Shown one piece after another: positions 51,416-60,041 of a stretch of DNA of 64,000 nt. The stretch is from Flammeovirga agarivorans (GTDB lineage Bacteria; Bacteroidota; Bacteroidia; Cytophagales; Flammeovirgaceae): positions 1 to 64,000 of the forward strand of contig NZ_JABAIL010000005.1 of the NCBI RefSeq assembly GCF_012641475.1, given 5' to 3'. The notes under the pieces are model-generated. The model was not told the DNA's origin. It searched no databases and saw nothing but the letters and a program-made list of their open reading frames with translations. Every line of letters starts with the position of its first letter. The stretch's first letter is position 1. The position numbers and the translations under genes were made by a program.

Positions 51416-53263
51416 ATGTTGAAAACCTTAATTCCTCAAAAAATCAGAAAGGCTATACCTTTGATTGGGGTTGGACTCTTTTTTATTCAAATAGGGTTTG
51501 CTCAAAATAAAACAGAGGAGAAGTTAGACCTAGCCCAGGAATATTATAAAACGGAAGAATATGATAAAGCCTTAGATCTGTACAGGGATTTATCAAAACA
51601 AAAAAACTTGATAAACCAGATCCACGAAAATTACTTATCTATTCTTTTAAAAAAAGAACTGTACAAGGAAGCGGATAAATATTTGAAGAAAGCAGTAAAG
51701 TCTGATGAGAGCAATGCTGTTTACCATGTGGACTACTCTCGCATAAAGCTTCTAGAAAAAGATACAGTAACGGCTGATAAGTACTTTGATACTTTTATCA
51801 AGGAAATAGCAGTCAATACCACGAAGTTGCGTTATACGGCTTTATATTGCCTTGATCTGAATCTATTCAAATACACAGAATCTTGTTATCGTATTGGAGA
51901 GAAGAATAGTAACGAACTCTTTTATTACGAATTAGCCGATTTATATTACAAATGGGGTAAGTATGATAAGATGATCGATGAATATCTTCAGTTACTCACA
52001 TTAAAGCCTGATCAGTTAGAATATGTTCAGGTAGCTTTACAGGACAGGTTAACCACAGAAGAAGATTTTGAGCTATTAGAACCACAGTTACTCACAAAAG
52101 TGCAGAAGAATGCAGATATGACTGTATTCAATGAGATGATTGTCTGGTACTATCTACAACAAAAGAAATTTTATGGTGCTTTTATTCAAGCAAGAGCATT
52201 AGATAAACGTTTACGTTTAGAAGGTTATAAAATTTTGGAGATAGGTAGACTAGCCAAGAACAATCAGGATTATAAGAATGCCCAGAAGATATTCCAATAC
52301 CTTGTGGATAGATACAAAGAATACGCTGTTTATCCTGTGGCGAGAAAGTTCTTAATTGAAACTAAAGAAGCTATTGTTAAAAACACCTATCCTATCGATA
52401 GAACTGAAATAGAGTCTCTAGTAAAAGATTATCAACAAATTGTGAAGGAAATGGGATTAAATGCTCAAACTGCTGATGCTATGCGAAACATGGCACTACT
52501 TCAGGCCTTCTATTTGAATCAGAGAGATTCTGCAATTGTTGAATTAAAAGAACTTATCAACAATAGAAACATTCCTAAGTCACTTATTTCACAAGCTAAA
52601 CTAGATCTTGGGGATATCTATTTGTTAAAAGATGAACCTTGGGAAGCTTCTTTACTTTATTCACAAGTTGCTAAAAGTAATCGTGAATTAAAGATTGGAC
52701 ATGAGGCTAAATTGAAAAACGCAAAGCTTTATTACTACACAGGAGATTTTAAATTAGCACAATCGCAATTAGATGTATTGAAGTTGGCAACTTCTAGAAC
52801 GATTAGCAATGATGCAATGGAACTCTCCATGCTTATTGGTGATAATCTAAACCTCGATACCACTTCTTTAGCTATGGAAGCTTATGCAGCTGTAGACTTG
52901 TTGATATTTCAAGGACAATATGATAAAGCGCTCGATAGTTACGAACAAATGTTAGTAAAAATCAAAGGACATCGATTAACAGATGAAATTCTTTGGCAAA
53001 AAGCACAATTGTTAATAAAATTGGGCAAATATGAAGAAGCAACTGAACCATTAAAAGAGATACTAGAGTTTCATAGGTACGATATTTGGGCAGATGATGC
53101 CAACTATCTATTGGGAACGATTTATCAAGATCAACTAAAGGATAAAGAACAAGCGATGAACTATTTTAAAGATCATCTGATTAATTATAAAGGTTCTGTT
53201 TATGAAGTTGATGCTCGTAAGCGTTTTAGACGTTTAAGAGGAGATAATGTGAACAAATCGTAG
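51416..53263 (+). CDS. Exported TPR-repeat protein beside oriC
   Basis: A 615-residue protein. Residues about 13-29 form a signal sequence (IPLIGVGLFFIQIGFAQ, cut near FAQ-NKT), preceded by a basic N-region. The rest is TPR-like helical solenoid, with repeats at, for instance, AQEYYKTEEYDKALDLYRDL, ELADLYYKWGKYDKMIDEYL, LDLGDIYLLKDEPWEASLLYS, and a C-terminal YLLGTIYQDQLKDKEQAMNYF. It is probably periplasmic. The ATG is the first after the AT-rich end of oriC, and no TAnnTTTG box was found ahead of it. Genes of this type next to the origin recur in the phylum in my recollection; function is unknown. Confidence 0.8.
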   Translation: MLKTLIPQKIRKAIPLIGVGLFFIQIGFAQNKTEEKLDLAQEYYKTEEYDKALDLYRDLSKQKNLINQIHENYLSILLKKELYKEADKYLKKAVKSDESNAVYHVDYSRIKLLEKDTVTADKYFDTFIKEIAVNTTKLRYTALYCLDLNLFKYTESCYRIGEKNSNELFYYELADLYYKWGKYDKMIDEYLQLLTLKPDQLEYVQVALQDRLTTEEDFELLEPQLLTKVQKNADMTVFNEMIVWYYLQQKKFYGAFIQARALDKRLRLEGYKILEIGRLAKNNQDYKNAQKIFQYLVDRYKEYAVYPVARKFLIETKEAIVKNTYPIDRTEIESLVKDYQQIVKEMGLNAQTADAMRNMALLQAFYLNQRDSAIVELKELINNRNIPKSLISQAKLDLGDIYLLKDEPWEASLLYSQVAKSNRELKIGHEAKLKNAKLYYYTGDFKLAQSQLDVLKLATSRTISNDAMELSMLIGDNLNLDTTSLAMEAYAAVDLLIFQGQYDKALDSYEQMLVKIKGHRLTDEILWQKAQLLIKLGKYEEATEPLKEILEFHRYDIWADDANYLLGTIYQDQLKDKEQAMNYFKDHLINYKGSVYEVDARKRFRRLRGDNVNKS

Positions 53264-53308
53264 AAAATTTAAAATAAAGCCTCCAAAACAATAAAATATT
53301 CACCAAAA

Positions 53309-53317
53309 TGTGGATAA
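53309..53317 (-). promoter_or_regulatory. DnaA box downstream of the TPR gene
   Basis: TGTGGATAA, complement of the perfect box TTATCCACA, outside the main oriC gap and 46 nt after the TPR stop codon. Confidence 0.7.
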
Positions 53318-53385
53318 GTTATTGATTTAAGACATAAAAAAACTATTTGATACATTTTCAAGTAGTTATTCAAATAAAAGAGAAA

Positions 53386-53448
53386 GTTATTCACACTCAA
53401 AACAGTGTTTTGTGAATAACTTTCTCTTTTTTGTTGATTAAAATAGCT
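53386..53448 (+). terminator. Hairpin terminator formed by two inverted DnaA boxes
   Basis: A perfect 20-bp inverted repeat: arms 53386-53405 and 53421-53440, loop 15 nt, ending in CTTTTTT. Each arm contains a perfect DnaA box (TTATTCACA at 53397-53405, TGTGAATAA at 53421-53429). It follows the TPR gene by 120 bp. Confidence 0.75.
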
Positions 53449-53460
53449 ATTTTCGAAAAG

Positions 53461-53469
53461 TTATAAACA
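53461..53469 (+). promoter_or_regulatory. TTATAAACA nonamer, origin-type motif
   Basis: TTATAAACA in the context AAAAGTTATAAACAATT. The same 17-bp context recurs at 54593-54609. Confidence 0.45.
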
Positions 53470-53604
53470 ATTGAGATGGGATTTACTTTAATATTTGATT
53501 CATAACATCAGAAGTAGCTTAAAATCGAAATATTCACTCCTATTTAGTTGATAACTCTCTGATTTTATCTGAAAAAGGTCTGAGAATATATTTTTTACCA
53601 ACAA

Positions 53605-53642
53605 AAAAATCCTGAACTCTTAAGAATCCAGGATTTTTCTTT
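53605..53642. terminator. Terminator of the methyltransferase gene
   Basis: Ten-bp stem AAAAATCCTG (53607-53616) / CAGGATTTTT (53631-53640) with T residues on both strands, 37 nt past the methyltransferase stop. Confidence 0.85.
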
Positions 53643-53678
53643 TTAAACACTTGATTTTATTAACCATCAAAGTGTTGA

Positions 53679-54416
53679 CTATTTTTTCTTTACTACGAAA
53701 ATCATTCTGTCTGAATTTTCTCTATCAAATTCATTGAGTTGATAATCTCCATAGGTGTGTAGCAATTCGAGATTTACTTTTTGGAATAGATTACAGAAAT
53801 CTTTGTTTTTTAAAGCTTCCACCCTTTCTGTGAATACATGATTTCTTCCATCAGCTGTAAAAGAAATTTCCTTCATCACATGTCGATTTTCCAGGTATTT
53901 ATGCACATTAAAAGTGATTTCTGGACGCTCGATCACTGTTTTTTGTGGTAAACTGTTGATAACTTTATAAGTATTGAAGTAATCCAGTACTAAAGTTCCC
54001 CCTTGTTTAAGACTATCAGCAATCATTTGTAATGCTAATAAATCTTCTGCTTCAGTTTCGAAGTAGCCAAATGATGTGAATAAGTTGAAGATGAAATTGA
54101 ATTCTTCCTTTTTATAAAGTTCTCTCATATCATGAGTAAAAAACTTTAGTCGATCGTTTTCAAATTGCTGAGCATGATGTATATTTTCTGTTGATAAATC
54201 AATACCTTCTACATTGAAGCCAAGTTTATTCAAGAAAATAGCATGTCTACCTTTTCCACATGCTAAATCCAGCACTTTGTCGTTAGTAGTTATATTAAGT
54301 TGAGACGATAAGATTCGCATGAAATCTTCTGCTTCTTGAAAGTCTCTGTTTTGATATAGAATGTGATAATATGGCGTATTAAACCATTGATCGAACCATT
54401 CTTCGCCCTTTTGCAT
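53679..54416 (-). CDS. Class I SAM-dependent methyltransferase
   Basis: A 245-residue cytosolic protein starting at ATG 54416 (a GTG 9 bp upstream is possible). SAM-binding motif I is KVLDLACGKGRHAIFLNKLG, followed by VEGIDLSTENI (motif II acidic residue) and FNFIFNLFTSFGYF (motif III). The N-terminus KGEEWFDQWFNTPYYHILYQ and C-terminal acidic patch fit a small-molecule-type methyltransferase of the Methyltransf_25 group. The substrate cannot be told. It converges on the TPR gene and is divergent from metG. Confidence 0.85.
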   Translation of the reverse strand: MQKGEEWFDQWFNTPYYHILYQNRDFQEAEDFMRILSSQLNITTNDKVLDLACGKGRHAIFLNKLGFNVEGIDLSTENIHHAQQFENDRLKFFTHDMRELYKKEEFNFIFNLFTSFGYFETEAEDLLALQMIADSLKQGGTLVLDYFNTYKVINSLPQKTVIERPEITFNVHKYLENRHVMKEISFTADGRNHVFTERVEALKNKDFCNLFQKVNLELLHTYGDYQLNEFDRENSDRMIFVVKKK

Positions 54417-54491
54417 TTTATTCACGACTTTTTATGAATTCTCTGACCAACAACTCTTACCTTTGTGGTCGTTTTGAAAAAATGTATGACA

Positions 54492-54522
54492 CAAATGTAA
54501 TTTTTTAGGTGGTATACATCAA
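54492..54522 (-). promoter_or_regulatory. Probable promoter of the methyltransferase gene
   Basis: On the minus strand TTG (54520-54522), 20 nt, TACATTTG (54492-54499), about 75 nt before the methyltransferase start. It fits the Bacteroidota consensus with a 20-nt spacer. Confidence 0.6.
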
Positions 54523-54537
54523 AACAAAATGGTAAGC

Positions 54538-54629
54538 TGTGCATAACTTTTTGAAAATATGATATTTTTTTCGCTAAAAATGAATTTTTCAAAAAGTTAT
54601 AAACAATTTCAGAGGTTAAGTGTGAATAA
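54538..54629. promoter_or_regulatory. DnaA boxes and TTATAAACA nonamer upstream of metG
   Basis: TGTGCATAA (54538-54546) and TGTGAATAA (54621-54629) are perfect leftward DnaA boxes. Between them lie a 13-bp inverted repeat AACTTTTTGAAAA (54545-54557) / TTTTCAAAAAGTT (54586-54598) and a TTATAAACA (54597-54605). The whole gap 54426-54765 holds no gene. A TAACTTTG element (54700-54707) may be the -7 box of metG, with only GTG in place of TTG. Confidence 0.6.
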
Positions 54630-54765
54630 CTTTGATTTGAAGTCACGAAAACATCTGTTATTCAATCATAAACAAAGTGAATAACTAGGTAAAAAATATT
54701 AACTTTGTGTTTGACTTATCGTCAGTTAAAATGAGTCTAAGGAACTGTAAACAAGTAGACAATTC

Positions 54766-56829
54766 ATGTCAAAACATTACAATAGATATACTGTAACGGC
54801 GGCATTACCTTATGCCAATGGTCCTTTACACATTGGACATATCGCAGGTGCATATTTACCCGCTGATATTTATGTGAGATCATTACGTCAGAAAGGAAAA
54901 GACGTAGCGTTTATTTGTGGTAGTGATGAACACGGTGCAGCGATTACAATTCGTGCACAAAAAGAAGGAATCACTCCTCAAGATATTATAGATAAATACA
55001 ATAAACAGATCGGGGATACTTTCGAGAAATTCGGTATTTCTTTTGATTTGTTTCATAGAACTTCTGCTCCAATTCACCATGAAACTGCTCAAGATTTTTT
55101 CAAAAACTTGGAAGCAAAAGGTCATTTTGAATTAAGAGAGTCTGAACAATACTATGATGCGGAAGCAAAGCAGTTCCTTGCTGACCGTTATATTGTAGGT
55201 ACTTGTCCTAAATGTGGTAACGAAGGTGCTTATGGTGATCAGTGTGAAAAATGTGGTACTTCATTGAGTCCCACAGATTTAATTGATCCAAAGTCGACGA
55301 TTACTGGGGCAACTCCTACTTTAAAAACTACTCGTCACTGGTATCTTCCAATGAACAAACATGAGGATTGGGTACGTGAGTGGATTGAGAAAGGTATATT
55401 AGATGGTAGAGAACACCATAACCCTGCTGAATGGAAAAACTCAGTGATGGGACAGTGTAAATCTTGGTTAGATCAAGGGTTACAACCTAGAGCCATGACA
55501 AGGGATTTAGACTGGGGTGTTAAAGTTCCTATCGAAGGTGCTGATGGTAAAGTATTGTATGTTTGGTTAGATGCTCCTATCGGATATATTTCGGCAACGA
55601 AAGATTGGGCTACTAAACAAGGTAAAAACTGGGAAGATTATTGGAAAAAAGCGGATACTAAGTTAGTTCACTTTATCGGTAAAGATAATATTGTATTCCA
55701 CTGCTTGATTTTCCCTATTATTCTTAAAGCACATGGAGACTTTATTTTACCGGATAACGTACCTGCTAATGAATTCTTAAATTTAGAAGGTGCCAAGTTA
55801 TCAACATCTCGTAATTGGGCTGTTTGGTTACATGAATATTTAGAAGATCTTCCGGATCGTGAGGATGAGTTACGTTATGTACTAACATCTATCGCTCCTG
55901 AAAATAAAGATTCAGAGTTTACATGGAAAGATTACCAAGAGCGTGTTAATAACGAATTGGTAGCCATTTTAGGTAACTTTATCAACAGAGCAGTAGTACT
56001 TACTCACAAATACTTTAAAGGTGAAGTACCTGTTGCTGGAGAGTTTACTCCTATGGAAGAAGGAATTATTGCTGAAATGAAAGCGATTCCATTAAGAGTA
56101 GAGAAGCTTGTAGAACAATACAAGTTTAAGGAAGCTTTACAAGAAGCAATGAAACTTGCTCGTTTAGGTAACAAATACCTAGCTGACACAGAACCTTGGA
56201 AATTATTTAAACAAGACCCTGAGTTAGTAAAAACGATTTTAAATATGGCACTGCAGATTGCAGCCAACCTAGCAATTACAATTGATCCATTCTTACCAAA
56301 TACGGCAAAGAAGATTCAAAATATGTTAGGAATGGAATCATTAGACTGGAACCAAGTTGGTAATCCAGAACTAATCACTGCCTATGATCGTTTAGCTCCA
56401 GCTGAGTTATTATTTAGTAAAGTGGAGGATAAGACTATTGAGGTTCAAATTGAGAAATTAGAGAAAACTAAAATAGCTCAAACACCTGTTGAGCCTCAAA
56501 AAGAGGAAGCTACTTTTGATGATTTCCAGAAAATGGATATTCGAGTAGGTACTATCCTTGAAGCTGAAAAAGTGAAAAAAGCGAAGAAACTATTAAAGCT
56601 TACAGTAGATACAGGAATCGATAAGAGAACTGTAGTAAGTGGTATCGCTGAGTTTTATGCTCCTGAAGATGTAATTGGTAAACAAGTTTCTATTTTAATA
56701 AACTTAGCACCAAGAAAAATCAGAGGTATTGAGTCTCAAGGTATGATCTTGATGGCAGAAGATAAAGACGGATCACTTTCATTTGTATCGCCTACTGCTC
56801 AGGTTTCTGAAGGTAGTATAGTGAGATAA
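54766..56829 (+). CDS. metG: Methionyl-tRNA synthetase with C-terminal tRNA-binding domain
   Basis: MetRS charges tRNA-Met, including the initiator encoded at 37095-37170. The 687 residues comprise the Rossmann catalytic domain with the HIGH-type [16 protein letters not shown], a zinc knuckle [18 protein letters not shown] (about residues 146-163), the KMSKS-type loop AKLSTSRNW (KLSTS), the anticodon-binding helical domain (about 390-560) and a C-terminal EMAP/Trbp111-like tRNA-binding domain (about 585-687, [20 protein letters not shown]). This is the usual long bacterial form. It is transcribed alone, ending at a hairpin. Confidence 0.97.
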   Translation: MSKHYNRYTVTAALPYANGPLHIGHIAGAYLPADIYVRSLRQKGKDVAFICGSDEHGAAITIRAQKEGITPQDIIDKYNKQIGDTFEKFGISFDLFHRTSAPIHHETAQDFFKNLEAKGHFELRESEQYYDAEAKQFLADRYIVGTCPKCGNEGAYGDQCEKCGTSLSPTDLIDPKSTITGATPTLKTTRHWYLPMNKHEDWVREWIEKGILDGREHHNPAEWKNSVMGQCKSWLDQGLQPRAMTRDLDWGVKVPIEGADGKVLYVWLDAPIGYISATKDWATKQGKNWEDYWKKADTKLVHFIGKDNIVFHCLIFPIILKAHGDFILPDNVPANEFLNLEGAKLSTSRNWAVWLHEYLEDLPDREDELRYVLTSIAPENKDSEFTWKDYQERVNNELVAILGNFINRAVVLTHKYFKGEVPVAGEFTPMEEGIIAEMKAIPLRVEKLVEQYKFKEALQEAMKLARLGNKYLADTEPWKLFKQDPELVKTILNMALQIAANLAITIDPFLPNTAKKIQNMLGMESLDWNQVGNPELITAYDRLAPAELLFSKVEDKTIEVQIEKLEKTKIAQTPVEPQKEEATFDDFQKMDIRVGTILEAEKVKKAKKLLKLTVDTGIDKRTVVSGIAEFYAPEDVIGKQVSILINLAPRKIRGIESQGMILMAEDKDGSLSFVSPTAQVSEGSIVR

Positions 56830-56852
56830 TTAGAAGAGATCTTATATATAAC

Positions 56853-56910
56853 AACAAGGAGTAAGAAGTGTGGTTCTACAACAACTACCCCTTCTTACTC
56901 TTTTGTTTTT
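56853..56910 (+). terminator. Terminator of metG
   Basis: Ten-bp stem GAGTAAGAAG (56859-56868) / CTTCTTACTC (56891-56900), extended outward with a bulge, followed by TTTTGTTTTT. The loop is long (22 nt). Confidence 0.7.
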
Positions 56911-56941
56911 AAATCTAATTTTATAACTAAGCACACACATT

Positions 56942-57169
56942 ATGAATAAGAGTTTTGGTTTAGTAGTGAATATGATTTTTGGTATTGCTGCTGCTTCATT
57001 TTTACTTTTAGCCTACTACGATTGGAAAGAAGGTAGAGATTACGAAGGCAATATGAAATTAGGATTAATGAGTGCAGGCCTTTTGATTGTTCGTATATTT
57101 TTAATGAAAAACAATTCTAGAAATGACGACAATAAAAGAAGACGCTTCGGAGATCGTATTAAAAAGTAA
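56942..57169 (+). CDS. Small membrane protein with two TM helices
   Basis: A 75-residue protein with two membrane segments (about residues 5-25, FGLVVNMIFGIAAASFLLLAY, and 41-55, LGLMSAGLLIVRIFL) separated by a charged loop (DWKEGRDYEGNMK) and followed by a strongly basic tail (NDDNKRRRFGDRIKK). I do not recognise a named family. The next gene starts 24 bp after its stop, so the two probably share a transcript. Confidence 0.68.
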   Translation: MNKSFGLVVNMIFGIAAASFLLLAYYDWKEGRDYEGNMKLGLMSAGLLIVRIFLMKNNSRNDDNKRRRFGDRIKK

Positions 57170-57193
57170 TGTGAAAATTTATCACTTACCAAC

Positions 57194-57853
57194 ATGTATT
57201 CAGTAACAGAAATTTATCAGTTAAGAGAAGAAGGGAAATACCAGGAAGCATTTATTACTGCCCGACGCCTTTTGGAATTATCACCTAATGATGAATCCTT
57301 ACAAGCAGCAATGGCTTGGGTATTATATGATATGATTAAAGTTGCTGCTGATGAAAATAACATAGATTCTTTTGAGGAGTTATTTTCAGTATTTGTCGAA
57401 TACGTTCCATTAGAAGCAGACAAGCTTCAACAAATGGGCTGCTATATTCTTTACAATATGGTGGAAAGGTGTATCACTAAGCAAGATTATAAAAAGGCTA
57501 ATGATCTAATGTTATTGATTGAGGGGTTAAAGTTTCATCCAGATAAAGAACGTCCACATGGCTTTTATCAATTATTAGAAGTAGCTGTTGCTTTTAGCCA
57601 ACAATTACCAGAGTTTTTAAAATTTATAAAAGTTTGGCGATTACAAAATCTATTACCAAAACATTATCAACAATACGGAGAGGCGATGTCAATTGCTGAG
57701 AAAGTACACTGGTTAGTGGGCCAACACTTGTTACAAAAAAAAAATGATAATGAAGAGGTAATAAACGCTTATGTTAAGCAGTTAGATTTATTATTAAGTC
57801 GCTACCCTCATTTTAAACACATCACAAAATTAAGGGCAAAACTTGTTGAATAG
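57194..57853 (+). CDS. TPR-like helical protein of unknown function
   Basis: A 219-residue cytosolic protein. The first 60 residues form TPR-type helices (YQLREEGKYQEAFITARRLL, SPNDESLQAAMAWVLYDMI), and further helical hairpins follow up to a basic end. A PDKERPHGFYQLLEVAVAF segment is distinctive, but I cannot match it to a named family. It is probably co-transcribed with the small membrane protein. No terminator is evident after it. Confidence 0.7.
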   Translation: MYSVTEIYQLREEGKYQEAFITARRLLELSPNDESLQAAMAWVLYDMIKVAADENNIDSFEELFSVFVEYVPLEADKLQQMGCYILYNMVERCITKQDYKKANDLMLLIEGLKFHPDKERPHGFYQLLEVAVAFSQQLPEFLKFIKVWRLQNLLPKHYQQYGEAMSIAEKVHWLVGQHLLQKKNDNEEVINAYVKQLDLLLSRYPHFKHITKLRAKLVE

Positions 57854-57987
57854 TATTAAGTAACACCTGATATTATAGTTACATAATATCTATTAACTAT
57901 ATATTAGTAACAATGTTTCTTTTTGAAGCGTAAGAGTATAATGTAAAACATATTAAATCTATCAATCTATCTTAAATACATTATCTC

Positions 57988-58344
57988 ATGAAAAAGCTAC
58001 TTCTAATATTTTCGTTTATTGTTGTTTCATTATCAACATTTGCACAAACTAATAAGTATGTGAATTTGATTGATGAAAAAGTTGAAACATACCTTGAGAA
58101 TCAAGGACTATTGGGCAAGCTAGATCCAGATTTATCATTTAGAGATGAATATCAGAATAAAACTAGATACGTATTGGTTCAGTATTGTGGAGCGATTGCA
58201 GTATTTGATGTTTATAGTTCTGGAAATGTCAACATCGTTCATAAAAGCCAATGTTTATCTGAAGATGAACAAGCAAAAATATGGATGGATGAAGTGAAAA
58301 AATATACTGATGGAACTATCGCAAGACATAAGTTTCTTCGATAG
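57988..58344 (+). CDS. Small secreted protein of unknown function
   Basis: A 118-residue protein with signal peptide MKKLLLIFSFIVVSLSTFAQ (cut after FAQ). The mature part is mixed alpha/beta with two cysteines (QYCGAIAVFDVY and HKSQCLSED) that could form a disulfide, and a basic C-terminus. I do not recognise it. It is not obviously related to the 142-residue secreted protein at 3217-3645, though both have two cysteines. A strong bidirectional terminator follows. Confidence 0.7.
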   Translation: MKKLLLIFSFIVVSLSTFAQTNKYVNLIDEKVETYLENQGLLGKLDPDLSFRDEYQNKTRYVLVQYCGAIAVFDVYSSGNVNIVHKSQCLSEDEQAKIWMDEVKKYTDGTIARHKFLR

Positions 58345-58365
58345 CATTGCGTTGTGAAATATAAT

Positions 58366-58413
58366 AAAAGAAAAGGCCTTACATCGATACAGATGTAAGG
58401 CCTTTTCTTTTTA
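58366..58413. terminator. Bidirectional terminator between the secreted protein and ALDH genes
   Basis: Perfect 20-bp inverted repeat, arms 58366-58385 and 58392-58411 (GGCCTTACATC core), six-nt loop, T residues on both strands between convergent genes. The last bases overlap the ALDH stop codon. Confidence 0.93.
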
Positions 58414-59850
58414 AAAATTCTTGATAATAAAGTCGGTTAATTTACTAGCAAGTTTACCATATGGAGGATAGATAGGTTTTATTCCTGTCATCCCTACTCT
58501 ATTTTTTAGGATTGCTCTTTCATTGGAGAAGCCTATGAATCCAAACTTTCCATGTGATTTACCAATACCACTGTTGTTTACTCCACCAAAAGGTAAATCA
58601 GGATTGTTGATATGTACAATTACTTCGTTAATACAAGTTCCTCCTGCAGAAGTATTCTTTATCACTTTTTGAAGCTCCTTCTTTTTATTTCCAAAGGCAT
58701 ACAGTGCTAAAGGTTTTTCTTTACTATTGATATAGTCATACGCTTCTTGAATATCTGAGTACGTTTTAATAGGAAGAATTGGTCCGAATATCTCTTCTTG
58801 CATTACGATCATTTCTTCTGTCACATTAGTGATTAACGTTGGAGGAATATATCTTTCTTCAGGATCAAACTCACCATTCATAATCACTGTTGCTCCTTTT
58901 TCTGCAGCATCTTCTATCATTTCCTTTAAACGATAGAAATGTTTGATGGAGATAATTCTACAATAATCTTTAGAATGTTTGATGACCTCACCATCAGGAG
59001 AGTAAAATTCATTGATAGTATTTTGCATCTGATCAACAAACTCCTGTACCTTATTTTTATGTATTAGAACATAATCCGGAGCGACACAAGTCTGACCAAC
59101 ATTGATAAATTTACCCCATGTAATTTTATCTGCAGCATCCTTTAAGTCCGTATCTTCCATAATGACAGTAGGAGATTTTCCTCCAAGTTCAAGTGTAACG
59201 GAAGTAAGATGTTTTGCAGCAGCGGACATCACAACTTTACCTATTTGAGGACTACCAGTAAAGAAGATATGATTGAACTTCTGCTCTAATAGTTTAGTAG
59301 AAGTTTCAACACCTCCCAATACTACCTTTACTTCATTATCGGGATACAGATCATCAATCATTGTTTCTAAGAAATTAGACGTATGAGATGAAATTTCTGA
59401 TGGTTTTATGGCTACAGTATTTCCGGCTGCGATAGCATAAATTAAAGGAGAAATGGCGAGATAAAACGGATAATTCCAAGGAGAAATAATTAATACAACT
59501 CCTTTGGGCTCGTAGATAATTTTAGATCCCGTACCTAGCATACTTAATGGAGTACCTACTCTTTTAGGTTTCATCCATGCTTTTAAATTTTTCTTTGCAT
59601 GACGAATGAGTCCAACAGTACTTAGTATCTCTGTAGTATCGACCTCAATAGGATTTTTCTTAAAGTCTTTATAGATCGCCTCTTGTATTTTAGGACGATG
59701 ATCTAATATATATTTTTCTAATTGAGAAAGCTTTTTAATTCTTTCTTTAGCAGTAGTCTTTTTGGTGTTGCTGATATTATTTTTTAAATGAATGAATATA
59801 TCTTCAACATTTTTCAAATTATAATCACTTTGAATAATTTCTGTTTCCAT
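58411..59850 (-). CDS. Aldehyde dehydrogenase, ALDH3-like
   Basis: A 479-residue NAD(P)-dependent aldehyde dehydrogenase, cytosolic or peripheral. The NAD site has IISPWNYPFYLAISPLIYAI and FFTGSPQIGKVVMSAAA; the catalytic residues are E221 in LELGGK and C255 in VGQTCVAPDYVL, which is characteristic of ALDH3 and the coniferyl/long-chain group. FGGVNNSGIGKSHG near the C-terminus fits the same class. The C-terminal TDFIIKNF stretch is short and has no membrane tail. It probably oxidises medium- or long-chain aldehydes. It is monocistronic and shares its terminator with the converging gene. Confidence 0.93.
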   Translation of the reverse strand: METEIIQSDYNLKNVEDIFIHLKNNISNTKKTTAKERIKKLSQLEKYILDHRPKIQEAIYKDFKKNPIEVDTTEILSTVGLIRHAKKNLKAWMKPKRVGTPLSMLGTGSKIIYEPKGVVLIISPWNYPFYLAISPLIYAIAAGNTVAIKPSEISSHTSNFLETMIDDLYPDNEVKVVLGGVETSTKLLEQKFNHIFFTGSPQIGKVVMSAAAKHLTSVTLELGGKSPTVIMEDTDLKDAADKITWGKFINVGQTCVAPDYVLIHKNKVQEFVDQMQNTINEFYSPDGEVIKHSKDYCRIISIKHFYRLKEMIEDAAEKGATVIMNGEFDPEERYIPPTLITNVTEEMIVMQEEIFGPILPIKTYSDIQEAYDYINSKEKPLALYAFGNKKKELQKVIKNTSAGGTCINEVIVHINNPDLPFGGVNNSGIGKSHGKFGFIGFSNERAILKNRVGMTGIKPIYPPYGKLASKLTDFIIKNF

Positions 59851-60041
59851 AGGTGATATAAATAGTGATGATTATATTACAAAAGAATTTGATGATAACT
59901 ATTGATCATCTTTAGTTATACTCTATTCTTTATCTTCTTTTGCATGTGTTATAGAATAATATCAATTAGTAGAAATTCTTGATAATATGCAAAAAAAAAC
60001 ATCACTAACTTATTGATAAACACGCATAAACTAGTAGCAAA

